A stretch of 64,000 bases of DNA, taken from positions 16,150-80,149 of the forward strand of contig NZ_JABRVQ010000016.1 of NCBI RefSeq assembly GCF_013248965.1, written 5' to 3'. The position numbers and the translations under genes are program-made. A model generated the notes under the pieces. That model was not told where the DNA came from, did no database searches, and saw only the letters and a list, made by a program, of their open reading frames with translations. Of the stretch, positions 42,559 to 51,519 are shown piece by piece. The stretch's first letter is position 1; each line of letters opens with the position of its first letter. This stretch comes from Psychrobacter okhotskensis (GTDB lineage: Bacteria > Pseudomonadota > Gammaproteobacteria > Pseudomonadales > Moraxellaceae).

Positions 42559-42760
42559 GCGTGCGCTACCTGAGTGGATAAAAAGATAATAAGATAAAAT
42601 TGAGAATCATAAACTGCAGCTCATCTTACCTAATCTCACAATCGCTGTCATTATTTACCCCATTTCTTTATCATGTCATAACGGCTAAGCCACATTGGTA
42701 TGTCGGCTTAAAAACAGCACACAAGTATTTTGCGACAAGGCTTAACATAAGAGTAGAAAC

Positions 42761-43075
42761 ATGCATAATGATAATAATATAACCCTATTACGGAACCGCG
42801 TTATGGCAGCGTGCCCTGAGCTTAATGACTCTAAAAACCTCGATGAATGGTGGTTGCTTGGTACTTCTGGCTGTCATCTATGTGATGTCGCTGAGCAACT
42901 ATTAGCACAGTTTCGGGCGGTACAGCCACTTACCTACCAATATGTCGATATCGCTGACTTCGATGAGTCATTGATGATGGAATTTGCTACCAGCATTCCG
43001 GTGCTCCTGACAAAGACGCAGCGTCTAAATTATCCATTTTCAGTCATGGATTTACAGCAGTTATGGAATAGATAA
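42761..43075 (+). CDS. Glutaredoxin-like protein (DUF836)
   Basis: 104 residues with a thioredoxin-fold active site CHLC (Cys38, Cys41) in LLGTSGCHLCDVAEQLL, and a cis-Pro in SIPVLL. The DUF836 group are small glutaredoxin-like proteins with unknown partners. It ends 12 nt before the hydroxy-acid dehydrogenase and is probably co-transcribed with it. Confidence 0.82.
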   Translation: MHNDNNITLLRNRVMAACPELNDSKNLDEWWLLGTSGCHLCDVAEQLLAQFRAVQPLTYQYVDIADFDESLMMEFATSIPVLLTKTQRLNYPFSVMDLQQLWNR

Positions 43076-43087
43076 GCGAGAGAGATA

Positions 43088-44317
43088 ATGAAAAACTTGA
43101 GCTCAACTTTAAAAAAAGTTACCGAAATTGAAGATCTGCGCCGAGTCGCCGCGCGCAAAGTACCGCGCATGTTTTATGATTATGTCGATTCAGGCTCATG
43201 GACTGAGACCACTTATCGCAGCAACGAGACTGACTTCGATCGTATCAAATTGCGCCAGCGCGTCTTGGTCGATATGGACAACCGCAGTCTAGCGACAACG
43301 ATGATTGGCGAATCAGCCAAGATGCCTGTCGCCATTGCGCCAACGGGATTCACTGGCATGATGTGGGCAGATGGTGAAATTCATGCCGCGCGGGCAGCTG
43401 AAAAGTTCGGTGTGCCCTTCTCGCTTTCGACCATGAGTATCTGCTCTATCGAAGACGTCGCTAAAAACACCAGTGCGCCATTTTGGTTTCAGCTTTATGT
43501 CATGCGTGATCAGGACTTTATGGCCAATTTGATTCGCCGTGCCAAAGCAGCAAACTGTTCTGCGTTGATTTTGACCGCCGACTTACAGGTGCTGGGACAA
43601 CGTCATAAAGACATCAAAAACGGTCTATCCGCACCGCCAAAACCCACATTGGCTAACATTTTAAACTTAATGACTAAGCCAGAATGGTGTCTTAACATGC
43701 TCGGCACCAAGCGCCGTACCTTTGGCAATATCGTCGGTCATGCCAAAAATGTTGAAGATATCTCATCGCTGTCAGCGTGGACTGCAGAACAGTTTGACCC
43801 TCGCCTAAGTTGGGATGATGTGGCACGTATCAAAGACGCATGGGGCGGCAAGCTCATTATCAAAGGCATTATGGAGCCGGAAGATGCTATTTTAGCCGCG
43901 CGTAGCGGTGCGGACGCGCTAGTGGTCTCCAACCATGGCGGCCGTCAATTGGATGGAGCGCTGTCTTCTATCTCTGCGCTTTCTGACATTGTGCAGGCGG
44001 TCCATGCCGAAAACAGTGATATCGAGGTGTGGCTCGACAGCGGTATTCGCTCCGGTCAAGACGTGCTCAAAGCAATCGCGCTTGGCGCGAAAGGCACCAT
44101 GATTGGACGAGCATTCTTGTATGGGCTTGGTGCTTATGGTGAGGATGGGGTACGCCGCGCGCTTGAGCTTATCTATAACGAGTGCGATATTAGCATGGCG
44201 TTTTGTGGTCATACCGATATCAATCAAGTCACAGATAATATATTGGTCAAAGGAACGTATGAGCAGCTAAAATCGGCACCGCCTTATATCACTTATAATG
44301 CCACCCCTAGACGCTGA
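43088..44317 (+). CDS. FMN-dependent alpha-hydroxy-acid dehydrogenase (LldD-like)
   Basis: 409 residues of the lactate dehydrogenase/glycolate oxidase family. PVAIAPTGFTGMMWADGE, FWFQLYV, the catalytic-His motif SNHGGRQLDGA and the FMN phosphate site GRAFLYGLGAYGEDG are present. It resembles E. coli LldD in overall pattern, including LTADLQVLGQRHKDI, but the substrate (L-lactate or another 2-hydroxy acid) cannot be fixed. No lactate permease or LldR lies adjacent. GAGAGA precedes the ATG closely. Confidence 0.87.
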   Translation: MKNLSSTLKKVTEIEDLRRVAARKVPRMFYDYVDSGSWTETTYRSNETDFDRIKLRQRVLVDMDNRSLATTMIGESAKMPVAIAPTGFTGMMWADGEIHAARAAEKFGVPFSLSTMSICSIEDVAKNTSAPFWFQLYVMRDQDFMANLIRRAKAANCSALILTADLQVLGQRHKDIKNGLSAPPKPTLANILNLMTKPEWCLNMLGTKRRTFGNIVGHAKNVEDISSLSAWTAEQFDPRLSWDDVARIKDAWGGKLIIKGIMEPEDAILAARSGADALVVSNHGGRQLDGALSSISALSDIVQAVHAENSDIEVWLDSGIRSGQDVLKAIALGAKGTMIGRAFLYGLGAYGEDGVRRALELIYNECDISMAFCGHTDINQVTDNILVKGTYEQLKSAPPYITYNATPRR

Positions 44318-44332
44318 TTGCTTTTTTGCCGA

Positions 44333-44381
44333 TGGCTTTTTAGGAGTGGCTTTTTAGGAGTGGCTTTTTAGGAGTGGCTTT
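44333..44381 (+). repeat. Tandem 14-bp repeat, about 3.5 copies
   Basis: The unit TGGCTTTTTAGGAG begins at 44333 (with slight variation before it), 44347 and 44361, with a partial copy at 44375. It lies between the dehydrogenase stop and the rhomboid start. Confidence 0.8.
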
Positions 44382-44441
44382 CTTTATAGTGGCCTTACCC
44401 TTTATAATCGCCTTAATCTTTTTAATTGATACTCGGCTTTT

Positions 44442-45404
44442 ATGACCATCCAACAGCTTTTAAAAACGGCACCCGTGACCACCCTGCTATTAGTCAGCTT
44501 TATCGGACTTTTTATTATGCAGGTGCTGACAGGCGTCGATGCCAATAACCCCTCGACTGAAGCGCTGCTAAAATGGGGTGCCAATGCGCTGCCTTTTACC
44601 ATGGGCGATGATCCATGGCGCTTGGTCAGCAGCGCGTTTTTGCATATTGGCTTGATGCATTTATTGTTTAATGGTTTTGCCATGTATTTCTTTGGGCAAA
44701 TCGCCGAGCCGATGTTTGGCTCCGCTAAATTTTTGGCATTGTTTTTACTCGCGGCCATCGGTGGTAACTTACTGAATAGTTATGTGACGTGGCAGAGTAT
44801 CTTGGATGGCACTGGGCAACCGGGGCTGTCGGCCGGTGCCTCTGGTGGTATCATGGGTATCGGTGCCGCCCTTTTGATAGCTGCCCTGTTTAAAATATCG
44901 GTCAATGGCTTAGTGCTCAATTTAAAAAGCCTAATATTGATCATGGGCATCAATTTAGTGTACGGCTTTGCGGTGCCGGGCATCGACAACGCAGGACATA
45001 TCGGTGGCGCGGTAACAGGATTGGTCATTGCACTCGCCATCGGTATCGTTCATCGCCAACGTACGGCAGCCGTCATACAGACGGGCGCTTTCGAACAGAG
45101 CCGTTATCAAGATAATATCCAAAGCACAATCCAAAACAATGAGCAAACCAGCTATATCGAGCAGCCAACGATGAGCAATATTAATTTGGATAATAATGCT
45201 CATTTTGATGACACTCGTGTAAACTTACCTATAAATATGAACGATAATCGTGCCGACATCATCGAGCAAAAGACAGCGGCCAAACCTGCCCTTATGTGGC
45301 AGCTGCTACCATGGCTGGTAATGTTGCTCATCAGCATTGGCTTTGTTTGGTGGTGGCAGGATATTCATCATCAAATACTACAAGTGCTAAACGCTGTTGA
45401 ATAA
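44442..45404 (+). CDS. Rhomboid-family intramembrane serine protease
   Basis: 320 residues. The rhomboid core occupies residues 10-205: WRLVSSAFLHIGLMHLLFN, GASGGIMG with nucleophile Ser134, and the base His186 in DNAGHIGGAVTG. After it comes a polar loop of about 75 residues rich in Asn and Gln, then one extra TM helix (about 288-306, LLPWLVMLLISIGFVWWW). The extra helix at the C-terminus gives a 6+1 topology. Substrate unknown. Its ribosome binding site is weak. Confidence 0.9.
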   Translation: MTIQQLLKTAPVTTLLLVSFIGLFIMQVLTGVDANNPSTEALLKWGANALPFTMGDDPWRLVSSAFLHIGLMHLLFNGFAMYFFGQIAEPMFGSAKFLALFLLAAIGGNLLNSYVTWQSILDGTGQPGLSAGASGGIMGIGAALLIAALFKISVNGLVLNLKSLILIMGINLVYGFAVPGIDNAGHIGGAVTGLVIALAIGIVHRQRTAAVIQTGAFEQSRYQDNIQSTIQNNEQTSYIEQPTMSNINLDNNAHFDDTRVNLPINMNDNRADIIEQKTAAKPALMWQLLPWLVMLLISIGFVWWWQDIHHQILQVLNAVE

Positions 45405-45519
45405 ACGCTGACCCTTATCCTTTATCATTAATTGGCACACAGAAACAAACAGCTGATTTTAGCTTTCCTTATTCTTCTATGGTTACCCAGCTATTTTTAC
45501 CTACTGACGAGACTTAATT

Positions 45520-46332
45520 ATGTTTACACTTTCAGCGCTATCCGCTACCTCTACGCGCGTCTTGCTTAGCACTTTGACCGCCACTGCACTATTCAGTGTC
45601 GCTAGCATATCCAATGCCGCTTTTTTTAATAAAAACTTGCCGGCTGATCCAGATGCTGAGCTCAGCGTTGGCGTTAACGTCATGGCAGTCAACTCAGCCT
45701 ATGACTTGGAAGACAGCACCGATATACGCGTATTGCCGGGTGTGTTTTATGACAACAATAAATTCTATGCACGCGGGGCGCAAGCGGGCGCTTATATCAT
45801 TAATGATGGTACCAATCAGCTGTCTGCTTATGCGCAATTCGATGGTAATGAGTTCGATCCTGATGATGCCAGAGGCGCGCTTGCTGGTCTGGACGAGCGT
45901 AAATCCTCAGCTGCTGCTGGTCTGACTTATCAGCGCAATACTCCTGTCGGCGGCTTTCGTGCGCAAGTAGCGACCGATATTTTGGATCGTAGTGGCGGCA
46001 ATACGGGGCGCTTGACTTATCTGGCCCGAATCACCAAAGACAAGCTGACGGTCTATCCAAGCATTGGCTTTGAATTTCATAATGCAGATTATAACGAATA
46101 CTACTATGGCGTGAGCGAAAAAGAATCTGCTGAAACGGGCGTTGCAGCTTATAAATCTAATTCGAGCTTGAACCCGTACATCAATGTCAGTGCCAACTAT
46201 GATTTCAATGAGCGCTGGGCAGGATTTGCCAACCAAAGCTTGAGCTATCTACCAAATGAGCAACATGATAGCCCTATGGTTGACTCGCGTACTGAAGCCA
46301 CGACAACGCTTGGTCTACTTTATAAGTTTTAA
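45520..46332 (+). CDS. MipA/OmpV family outer-membrane protein
   Basis: 270 residues with a signal peptide (cleavage after SISNA, near residue 33). The beta-barrel pattern and segments such as IRVLPGVFYDNNKFYARG, KSSAAAGLTYQRNTPVGGF and the last strand TTTLGLLYKF (terminal Phe) match the MipA/OmpV family, members of which scaffold murein synthases or act as porin-like proteins. Function here unknown. Confidence 0.85.
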   Translation: MFTLSALSATSTRVLLSTLTATALFSVASISNAAFFNKNLPADPDAELSVGVNVMAVNSAYDLEDSTDIRVLPGVFYDNNKFYARGAQAGAYIINDGTNQLSAYAQFDGNEFDPDDARGALAGLDERKSSAAAGLTYQRNTPVGGFRAQVATDILDRSGGNTGRLTYLARITKDKLTVYPSIGFEFHNADYNEYYYGVSEKESAETGVAAYKSNSSLNPYINVSANYDFNERWAGFANQSLSYLPNEQHDSPMVDSRTEATTTLGLLYKF

Positions 46333-46365
46333 GATTTGAAATTTAAGGTTTAATAAGTTTAAGAA

Positions 46366-46402
46366 GTTTGATAAAAAAGCTGAGCATTTTGCTTGGCTTT
46401 TT
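46366..46402 (+). terminator. Terminator of mipA-like gene
   Basis: AAAAAAGCTGAGCA / TGCTTGGCTTTTTT stem with a small mismatch and a T-run, about 35 nt past the stop. Confidence 0.75.
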
Positions 46403-46463
46403 TATTGCGTTAATTCGTTGATATGAGACACTAGCCTATATAGTTCGTACAAAATAAAAGTGT

Positions 46464-46573
46464 CATTTACTTTATCTGGATGCGAGGTTGATAGAAATTT
46501 TCTTGCTTGCTGTGCCTACGCAGACAGAGGCTGCGAAAGTTTCTATCAACCTCGCCATAACATTCTTAGAGTA
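46464..46573. repeat. Imperfect palindromic repeat with 16-bp perfect core
   Basis: GCGAGGTTGATAGAAA (46482-46497) is exactly complementary to 46540-46555. Outside the core, TTTACT near 46466 pairs with AGTAAA near 46568, so the arms extend to about 35 bp imperfectly. The centre holds a small stem GCAGACAGAGGCTGC. No ORF. It may be a miniature mobile element of a second family. Confidence 0.65.
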
Positions 46574-46627
46574 AATTAACTATAAGATAAATTCCAGATT
46601 TGATTTTATATACAGGATTGCACCATT

Positions 46628-47512
46628 ATGTTCCACGCTACCCTTTGGATGATTGGAGCACTCACTTCATTTTGTTTAATGGCCATTGGTGCTCGTGAGC
46701 TAAACGGTGAGATTGGTGTTTTTCAGATCTTATTCTTTCGAAGTATCGTCGGACTATTGGTATTATTGCCCATACTATCGTTATCAAGCTTTGCATCAAA
46801 CGCTTCATCGAAAAAAGGTCGTTTTTCATTCCCCAAGCGTATTAAATTACACGTAGTCAGAAATCTATTTCATTTCGCGGGGCAATATGGCTGGTTCTTG
46901 GGCATAGGACTCCTGCCCTTGGCGACCGTTTTCGCTATCGAATTTACTGTCCCTTTTTGGACAATAATCATCTCGTATCTCTTCCTAAAAGAATCTATAA
47001 CTGTAAAAAAGGTTATTGCCGTATTTTTAGGAATTCTTGGGGTAATCGTCATCGTACAACCCAGCTTAGATGTCGCTCATTATGCGTCACTTATCGTGTT
47101 GGGCGCTGCTATTTGTTATGCCTTTTCCCATGTGGCCACAAAATCACTCTCTAATACTGAAAGCCCAATCACCATTATTTTTATGATGTGTTTGATACAA
47201 GCACCTCTGGGGTTACTCTTATTTATAGAAGGGTGGACAACGCCACTAGGTATTCAGTGGCTATGGCTCGTCATCATAGGCATAACGGCACTATCGGCGC
47301 ATTATTGTATGACCAAAGCCATGCAACATGCAGAGGTCACATTCGTGGTCACTATGGATATGTTCAGATTACCGCTCATCTCAATCATCGGTGTGCTTTT
47401 GTATTCTGAAAGCTTTAGTGCAGCTTTAATCATTGGTATGCTGCTGATAGTAACGGGTAACTCGTTAAATATATATTCTAGGAAAAAAGATAAAGGTAGT
47501 ATTGCTCGATAG
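46628..47512 (+). CDS. DMT-superfamily (EamA) transporter
   Basis: 294 residues with ten predicted TM helices arranged as two EamA halves (about residues 1-140 and 150-285). ATVFAIEFTVPFWTIIISYLFLKE in the first half and HYCMTKAMQHAEVTFVVTMDMFRLPLISIIGVLLYSES in the second are the usual helix-end motifs. Possible metabolite or drug exporter. AGGA lies about 10 nt before the ATG. Confidence 0.88.
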   Translation: MFHATLWMIGALTSFCLMAIGARELNGEIGVFQILFFRSIVGLLVLLPILSLSSFASNASSKKGRFSFPKRIKLHVVRNLFHFAGQYGWFLGIGLLPLATVFAIEFTVPFWTIIISYLFLKESITVKKVIAVFLGILGVIVIVQPSLDVAHYASLIVLGAAICYAFSHVATKSLSNTESPITIIFMMCLIQAPLGLLLFIEGWTTPLGIQWLWLVIIGITALSAHYCMTKAMQHAEVTFVVTMDMFRLPLISIIGVLLYSESFSAALIIGMLLIVTGNSLNIYSRKKDKGSIAR

Positions 47513-47517
47513 CGCAG

Positions 47518-47817
47518 TTAAGCATATTCAATAGGTTCAATATCATCTAAAAAATGTAAATCATCAGTCTCAACCAAACGCAGCTCATAAGTAGACTGCA
47601 GATTTAACCAAAACTGAGCGCTACCACCAAAATACTTGGCTAAACGCAGGGCAGTGTCTGCTGTAATGCCACGCCTCTCACGTATGATTTCATTAATACG
47701 TGCAGGTGTGACACCAAGCTTCAGCGCCAATGCATTGGCACTCATACCCAGTGGCTCAAGAAAATCCTCTCGTAATACTTCGCCCGGGTGAATGGGACGC
47801 ATACCGTTTTTAGTCAT
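47518..47817 (-). CDS. higA: HigA-family antitoxin
   Basis: 99 residues of the XRE helix-turn-helix type: RPIHPGEVLREDFLEPLGMSANALALKLGVTPARINEIIRERRGITADTALRLAKYFG contains the whole HigA signature, followed by AQFWLNLQSTYEL. It neutralises HigB and represses the operon. It lies 57 nt downstream of higB and is separated from it by a short TCTATAT repeat. Toxin first, antitoxin second is the standard higBA order. Confidence 0.92.
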   Translation of the reverse strand: MTKNGMRPIHPGEVLREDFLEPLGMSANALALKLGVTPARINEIIRERRGITADTALRLAKYFGGSAQFWLNLQSTYELRLVETDDLHFLDDIEPIEYA

Positions 47818-47830
47818 AGTGTTTCTCTCT

Positions 47831-47851
47831 TCTATATTCTATATTCTATAT
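47831..47851. repeat. Three exact copies of TCTATAT
   Basis: Units at 47831, 47838 and 47845, in the 57-nt gap between higB and higA. A length change would alter the spacing before the higA ribosome binding site (AGAGA before the ATG), not a reading frame. Confidence 0.7.
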
Positions 47852-47874
47852 CTTTGATAACATCTCTTATAAAA

Positions 47875-48153
47875 TTAATGATAGTCCACAATTTCTACAT
47901 CTATAGCGCCTTGATCTGTCCAAGTGAAACAAAGTCGCCATTGCACATTGATGCGAATACTGTGCTGACCTTCTCTATCACCACGTAAAGCTTCTAATCG
48001 GTTGCCAGGTGGAGCTTTCAAGTCTTCTAGCATAGTTGCATTATCTAGTAGTAGTAATTTACGTTCTGCAACATTTTTAATGGCTGACCAGCGCTTTGTT
48101 TTTCCAGCAGAAAAAAGAGTTTGAGTATCACTACATTTGAAATTAACAATCAT
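47875..48153 (-). CDS. higB: HigB-family mRNA interferase toxin
   Basis: 92 residues of the RelE fold: FKCSDTQTLFSAGKTKRWSAI, APPGNRLEALRGDREGQHSIRINVQWRLCFTW and the final VEIVDYH are the HigB consensus. Cleaves mRNA at ribosomes in studied members. First gene of the operon; promoter with operator-like palindrome at 48210-48238. Confidence 0.92.
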   Translation of the reverse strand: MIVNFKCSDTQTLFSAGKTKRWSAIKNVAERKLLLLDNATMLEDLKAPPGNRLEALRGDREGQHSIRINVQWRLCFTWTDQGAIDVEIVDYH

Positions 48154-48209
48154 ACAAGTCTCAATACCCTTTATTTATGCTTTTAAAATAAGTTGTAGTG
48201 CTACTACTT

Positions 48210-48238
48210 ATAGTATATCGATAATCGATAAACATCAA
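48210..48238 (-). promoter_or_regulatory. higBA promoter with palindromic operator in the spacer
   Basis: Minus-strand -35 TTGATG (48233-48238), 17-nt spacer and -10 TACTAT (48210-48215). The spacer contains TATCGATAATCGATA (48216-48230), a near-perfect 15-bp palindrome, a likely HigA site. Confidence 0.65.
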
Positions 48239-48359
48239 TAATGATATGTAAACACACAGAGTATCGCCTTTCGCACCAATTATGTGTTTTTCATTGACGC
48301 GAGATTTAGCCCTAATTGTAGCGAAAAGCGGTACTGGCTCCAAAACCAAACCTAAATAC

Positions 48360-48402
48360 CACAAAAAAAGACCCTACCACATTACGTGACAAGGTCTTTT
48401 TT
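48360..48402 (-). terminator. Terminator of the ACP-like gene
   Basis: AAAAAAAGACC / GGTCTTTTTTT stem with an A/T-rich tail, 27 nt past the stop codon at 48430. Confidence 0.8.
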
Positions 48403-48429
48403 TATCTAATTCTGTCAGCCTGCTAAAAA

Positions 48430-48861
48430 CTAGCCTTTAAGCTTTTTGATAGAGGCAACATTACAGCCTTTATAAAGGATTTCACTACTGGCGTTTTGGA
48501 TATTGGCCGATGATTTATGATAGTTATTTAAACGCAGTGCGCCCGTCATAATACTAAAGTTTTCTTCATCACCAAACACGGTATCAACCGTGTCAGAACG
48601 ACCTAAGTTAATGGGTAGAAATCTTTTTTTGCCATTCAGATTGGCTTCTGCAAACGTCGGTAGGTTTTGCTTGTTAAAGCCATAAGTTACGCTGACTTTT
48701 TTGTTATTTTGGCAAGAGTAATTAACTTCTCTAATTTTAACGGCAGTATCATAGCTTTCGCTCGCTTCCATTACTTGGTCCGAGTAAGCTATGGCAGAAC
48801 CTGAACCCAACATCGCCATTATAATGCCAGCTGATGATAGAGCGGCAGTTAACTTTTTCAT
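48430..48861 (-). CDS. ACP/MliC-like surface lysozyme-inhibitor or adhesin protein
   Basis: 143 residues. A signal peptide (about 1-25, ending GSAIA) precedes REVNYSCQNNKKVSVTYGFNKQNLPTFAEANLNGKKRFLPINL, which closely resembles the core of the Neisseria adhesin complex protein (ACP), a small periplasmic/surface protein that inhibits C-type lysozyme. The two Cys (in YSCQ and KGCN) would form the single disulfide of that fold. No lipobox, so soluble or surface-attached. ACP match is from memory of the Neisseria sequence. Confidence 0.78.
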   Translation of the reverse strand: MKKLTAALSSAGIIMAMLGSGSAIAYSDQVMEASESYDTAVKIREVNYSCQNNKKVSVTYGFNKQNLPTFAEANLNGKKRFLPINLGRSDTVDTVFGDEENFSIMTGALRLNNYHKSSANIQNASSEILYKGCNVASIKKLKG

Positions 48862-49284
48862 AAATTACCTCAATGATATAAATAGAATGGTCATAGATAA
48901 GAGTAATATGGACGTTAGCGGCGAACTATTTTTAGTTAGTCTAGTCGTTTGCTCTTATTGTCTTTGTCGTGATTTAAAATTTTTTTAAAACTTTGATTCA
49001 CGAGCCCTTATCTATGTACTCATTATAAGCAAAATTTTTGTTGGTGCTGTTATAACTATTATTATGCTTGTTGTTTGAGCGTAAGACATTGTTGCGCGCG
49101 ATGTAGGTGATTCAATTGATAGACAAAAAAAGACCTTACACACCCTTTTACAAGAGATGGCAAGGTCTTTTTATCAATCAGAATATCGAATTTAAAAATC
49201 TGGGTAGCGAGGAAGACAAGCGCAAGTGCTACTAATTGTAGAATCAGCTTATCTGACAATGCTAATCAGGTTTTTGGATTGATA
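48862..49284. other. Intergenic region fumC to ACP-like gene
   Basis: 423 bases with a terminator at 49125-49171. The 65-residue minus-strand ORF at 49062-49259 runs through this terminator and is not called. The promoter of the ACP-like gene should be in the first 100 bases. Confidence 0.5.
49125..49171 (-). terminator. Terminator downstream of fumC
   Basis: AAAAAAAGACCTT / AAGGTCTTTTT stem with a 22-nt loop, similar in sequence to the hairpin at 48360. It lies about 115 nt past the fumC stop. Confidence 0.6.
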
Positions 49285-50688
49285 TTAAGAAGGATGCACC
49301 ATATCAGCAGGTGTTACCCATTCATCAAACTGCGCTTCAGTTAATAGTTCTAACTCAACCGCCACTTGCTTCAACGTTTTGTTTTCTTTATAAGCAGTCT
49401 TAGCGATTTTCGCCGCGTTTTCATAACCAACATGACGATTCAATGCCGTGACTAACATTAATGAGTTGTGCAAGAAGTCATCGATTTTGTCTTTGACTGG
49501 CTCAATACCAACCGCACAGTTTTCGTTAAAGCTGTTGCAAGCATCACCCAATAGCTGGATAGATTGCAACAAGTTAAAGGCAATTACTGGCTTAAATACA
49601 TTCAGCTCAAAGTTACCTGACGCGCCAGCCATGCTGATAGTGACATCGTTACCCATCACTTGAGCCACAACCATGGTCATCGCTTCTGACTGAGTTGGGT
49701 TTACTTTACCCGGCATGATAGATGAGCCTGGCTCATTTTCAGGAATCGTCAACTCGCCCAAACCACAACGAGGACCTGATGCTAACCAGCGAACGTCATT
49801 AGCGATTTTATTTAAGCTGGCTGCTAAGGTTTTTAATGCGCCTGAAGCAAAGACTTCCGCATCACGAGCCGCTAGTGCTTCAAATTTATTTGGTGAGGTC
49901 ACAAACGGTAGACCAGACAATGTCGCTAATTGCTCAGCCGCTTTTACCGCATAATCAGGATGAGCGTTTAGACCAGTACCGACCGCTGTACCGCCTAATG
50001 GCAATTCATATAGGCCTTGTAGCGCGTTATCGATACGCGTCAAAGAATGATCCAATTGGCTGACATAGCCGCTGAATTCTTGGCCTAATGTCAAAGGGGT
50101 CGCGTCTTGTAAATGCGTACGACCGATTTTTACGATGCTATCGAATTCTTTAGCTTTGGCAGCTAGCGTATCACGTAGTGCTTTTACCGCTGGAATCAAT
50201 AGGCTATTAATCTGACGAGCAGCGGCAACACGAATCGCGGTTGGGAAGCTGTCGTTGGTAGACTGTGCATGGTTGACATGGTCGTTCGGGTGAATTGGCG
50301 TGTAGCTGCCACGCGCATTACCAGCGAGTTCGTTAGCACGGTTGGCAAGCACTTCGTTCATGTTCATGTTTGACTGGGTGCCAGAACCTGTCTGCCAAAC
50401 CACCAATGGGAATTGATCGGTTAGACCGCCGTTGATGACTTCGTCAGCAGCTTGCACGATTAAATCGCGTTTGTCGCCTTCGATACGATCAAGGCTCGCA
50501 TTGGTAATCGCAGCGGCTTTTTTGACTAGCGCCATTGCTTCAATCATTGGAGGTGGCAAGGTCTCGCCACCGATTTTAAAGTTCTCACGGCTACGCTGAG
50601 TTTGCGCGCCCCAATACGCGTCAGCTGGGACTTCCACGTTGCCCATGGTATCTTTTTCGGTACGAGTTGCCTGATTCTGTGTCGACAT
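49285..50688 (-). CDS. fumC: Fumarate hydratase class II
   Basis: Fumarate to malate in the TCA cycle, oxygen-stable class. 467 residues. [32 protein letters not shown], the catalytic [17 protein letters not shown] segment and the superfamily signature [11 protein letters not shown] are present. AGAGGG is 6 nt before the ATG. No operon partner is evident. Confidence 0.97.
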   Translation of the reverse strand: MSTQNQATRTEKDTMGNVEVPADAYWGAQTQRSRENFKIGGETLPPPMIEAMALVKKAAAITNASLDRIEGDKRDLIVQAADEVINGGLTDQFPLVVWQTGSGTQSNMNMNEVLANRANELAGNARGSYTPIHPNDHVNHAQSTNDSFPTAIRVAAARQINSLLIPAVKALRDTLAAKAKEFDSIVKIGRTHLQDATPLTLGQEFSGYVSQLDHSLTRIDNALQGLYELPLGGTAVGTGLNAHPDYAVKAAEQLATLSGLPFVTSPNKFEALAARDAEVFASGALKTLAASLNKIANDVRWLASGPRCGLGELTIPENEPGSSIMPGKVNPTQSEAMTMVVAQVMGNDVTISMAGASGNFELNVFKPVIAFNLLQSIQLLGDACNSFNENCAVGIEPVKDKIDDFLHNSLMLVTALNRHVGYENAAKIAKTAYKENKTLKQVAVELELLTEAQFDEWVTPADMVHPS

Positions 50689-50793
50689 AACTACCCTCTT
50701 TGATGGTTTGTTGTATAGCTGCTTCGAAAAAAGTGCAACACACGCTGCACATAAAGGAAAATACGATGTAAAGTGGCGTTATGATAGCATGAC

Positions 50794-50830
50794 TAGGGCG
50801 CGTTGAATATTCACAAATAGCCGTTGCTAG
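50794..50830. mobile_element. Single inverted-repeat end (copy F)
   Basis: TAGGGCGCGTTGAATATTC then ACAAATAG matches the right arm of the 7663-7730 element read outward-in, with two substitutions in the arm. The second arm is missing. Confidence 0.55.
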
Positions 50831-50883
50831 CGTCTAAAAGCACCAGCCATCATCAATTTAATACATTATTGGATAGTATATCT

Positions 50884-51519
50884 ATGCATCCTGAGTCAGA
50901 AAAATCTAAAGTTAATAATCCACCTAGGCGACTGTTTACTCGCCAGCGGCGCCAGTTGAGTGACAGCGCACGTAGAAATTTGGCTCAAGCCGCGAGTTTG
51001 CATTTAACCAAACTACAGCAGCGCTTACCGCCGCATGCAAAGATTGGCTTATATTATGATGGCTTTGGCGAGCTGCCCACTCAGCCACTATTGGACTGGT
51101 GTCAACACTTAGGCTATTTACCTTATTTACCTGTTGTCGGTTCACTTGGTCGTACTAGCTATGGCAATAATGATAAACGATTGCGTTTTGTGCCTGTCTA
51201 TCACTCAAAACTGGTGAATGTCCCCACTCGCATTCATCAATTAGGCATGAAACAAAACCACAGTCGCGCTCTATTATGGGCATCAGAACTAGACGTGATT
51301 GTCTGTCCATTAGTAGCGGTTGATAAAAGCGGTAATCGTATGGGCATGGGTGGTGGGTTCTATGATACGACGCTTGGTAACAGCCATCGCTCAGGGGCAA
51401 AAAATCCATTAAAAATTGGCTGGTGTTATGACTTTCAAGTGGTTGAACAATTACAACGGCAATCGTGGGATGTGCCATTAGATGGCTTAATCACGCCAAG
51501 CGGCATAAGGTGGTTTTGA
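50884..51519 (+). CDS. 5-formyltetrahydrofolate cyclo-ligase family protein
   Basis: Converts 5-formyl-THF to 5,10-methenyl-THF with ATP in this family. LFTRQRRQLSDSARRNLAQAA gives the N-terminal basic helix; VCPLVAVDKSGNRMGMGGGFYDTTL is the ATP/substrate loop. I take ATG 50884 (211 residues); an upstream TTG at 50824 overlaps the repeat relic and lacks a ribosome binding site. No 6S RNA gene lies upstream, unlike in many gammaproteobacteria. Its TGA overlaps the ATG of the next gene by one base. Confidence 0.85.
   Translation: MHPESEKSKVNNPPRRLFTRQRRQLSDSARRNLAQAASLHLTKLQQRLPPHAKIGLYYDGFGELPTQPLLDWCQHLGYLPYLPVVGSLGRTSYGNNDKRLRFVPVYHSKLVNVPTRIHQLGMKQNHSRALLWASELDVIVCPLVAVDKSGNRMGMGGGFYDTTLGNSHRSGAKNPLKIGWCYDFQVVEQLQRQSWDVPLDGLITPSGIRWF

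Noticed and set aside
47831..47851. TCTATAT triplet repeat as a phase-variation switch
   Set aside because: It lies between higB and higA outside any reading frame and has only three units; retained as a repeat, not as a switch.
49062..49259. 65-residue minus-strand ORF
   Set aside because: A Rho-independent terminator hairpin (49125-49171) lies inside it, and it has no recognisable domain.
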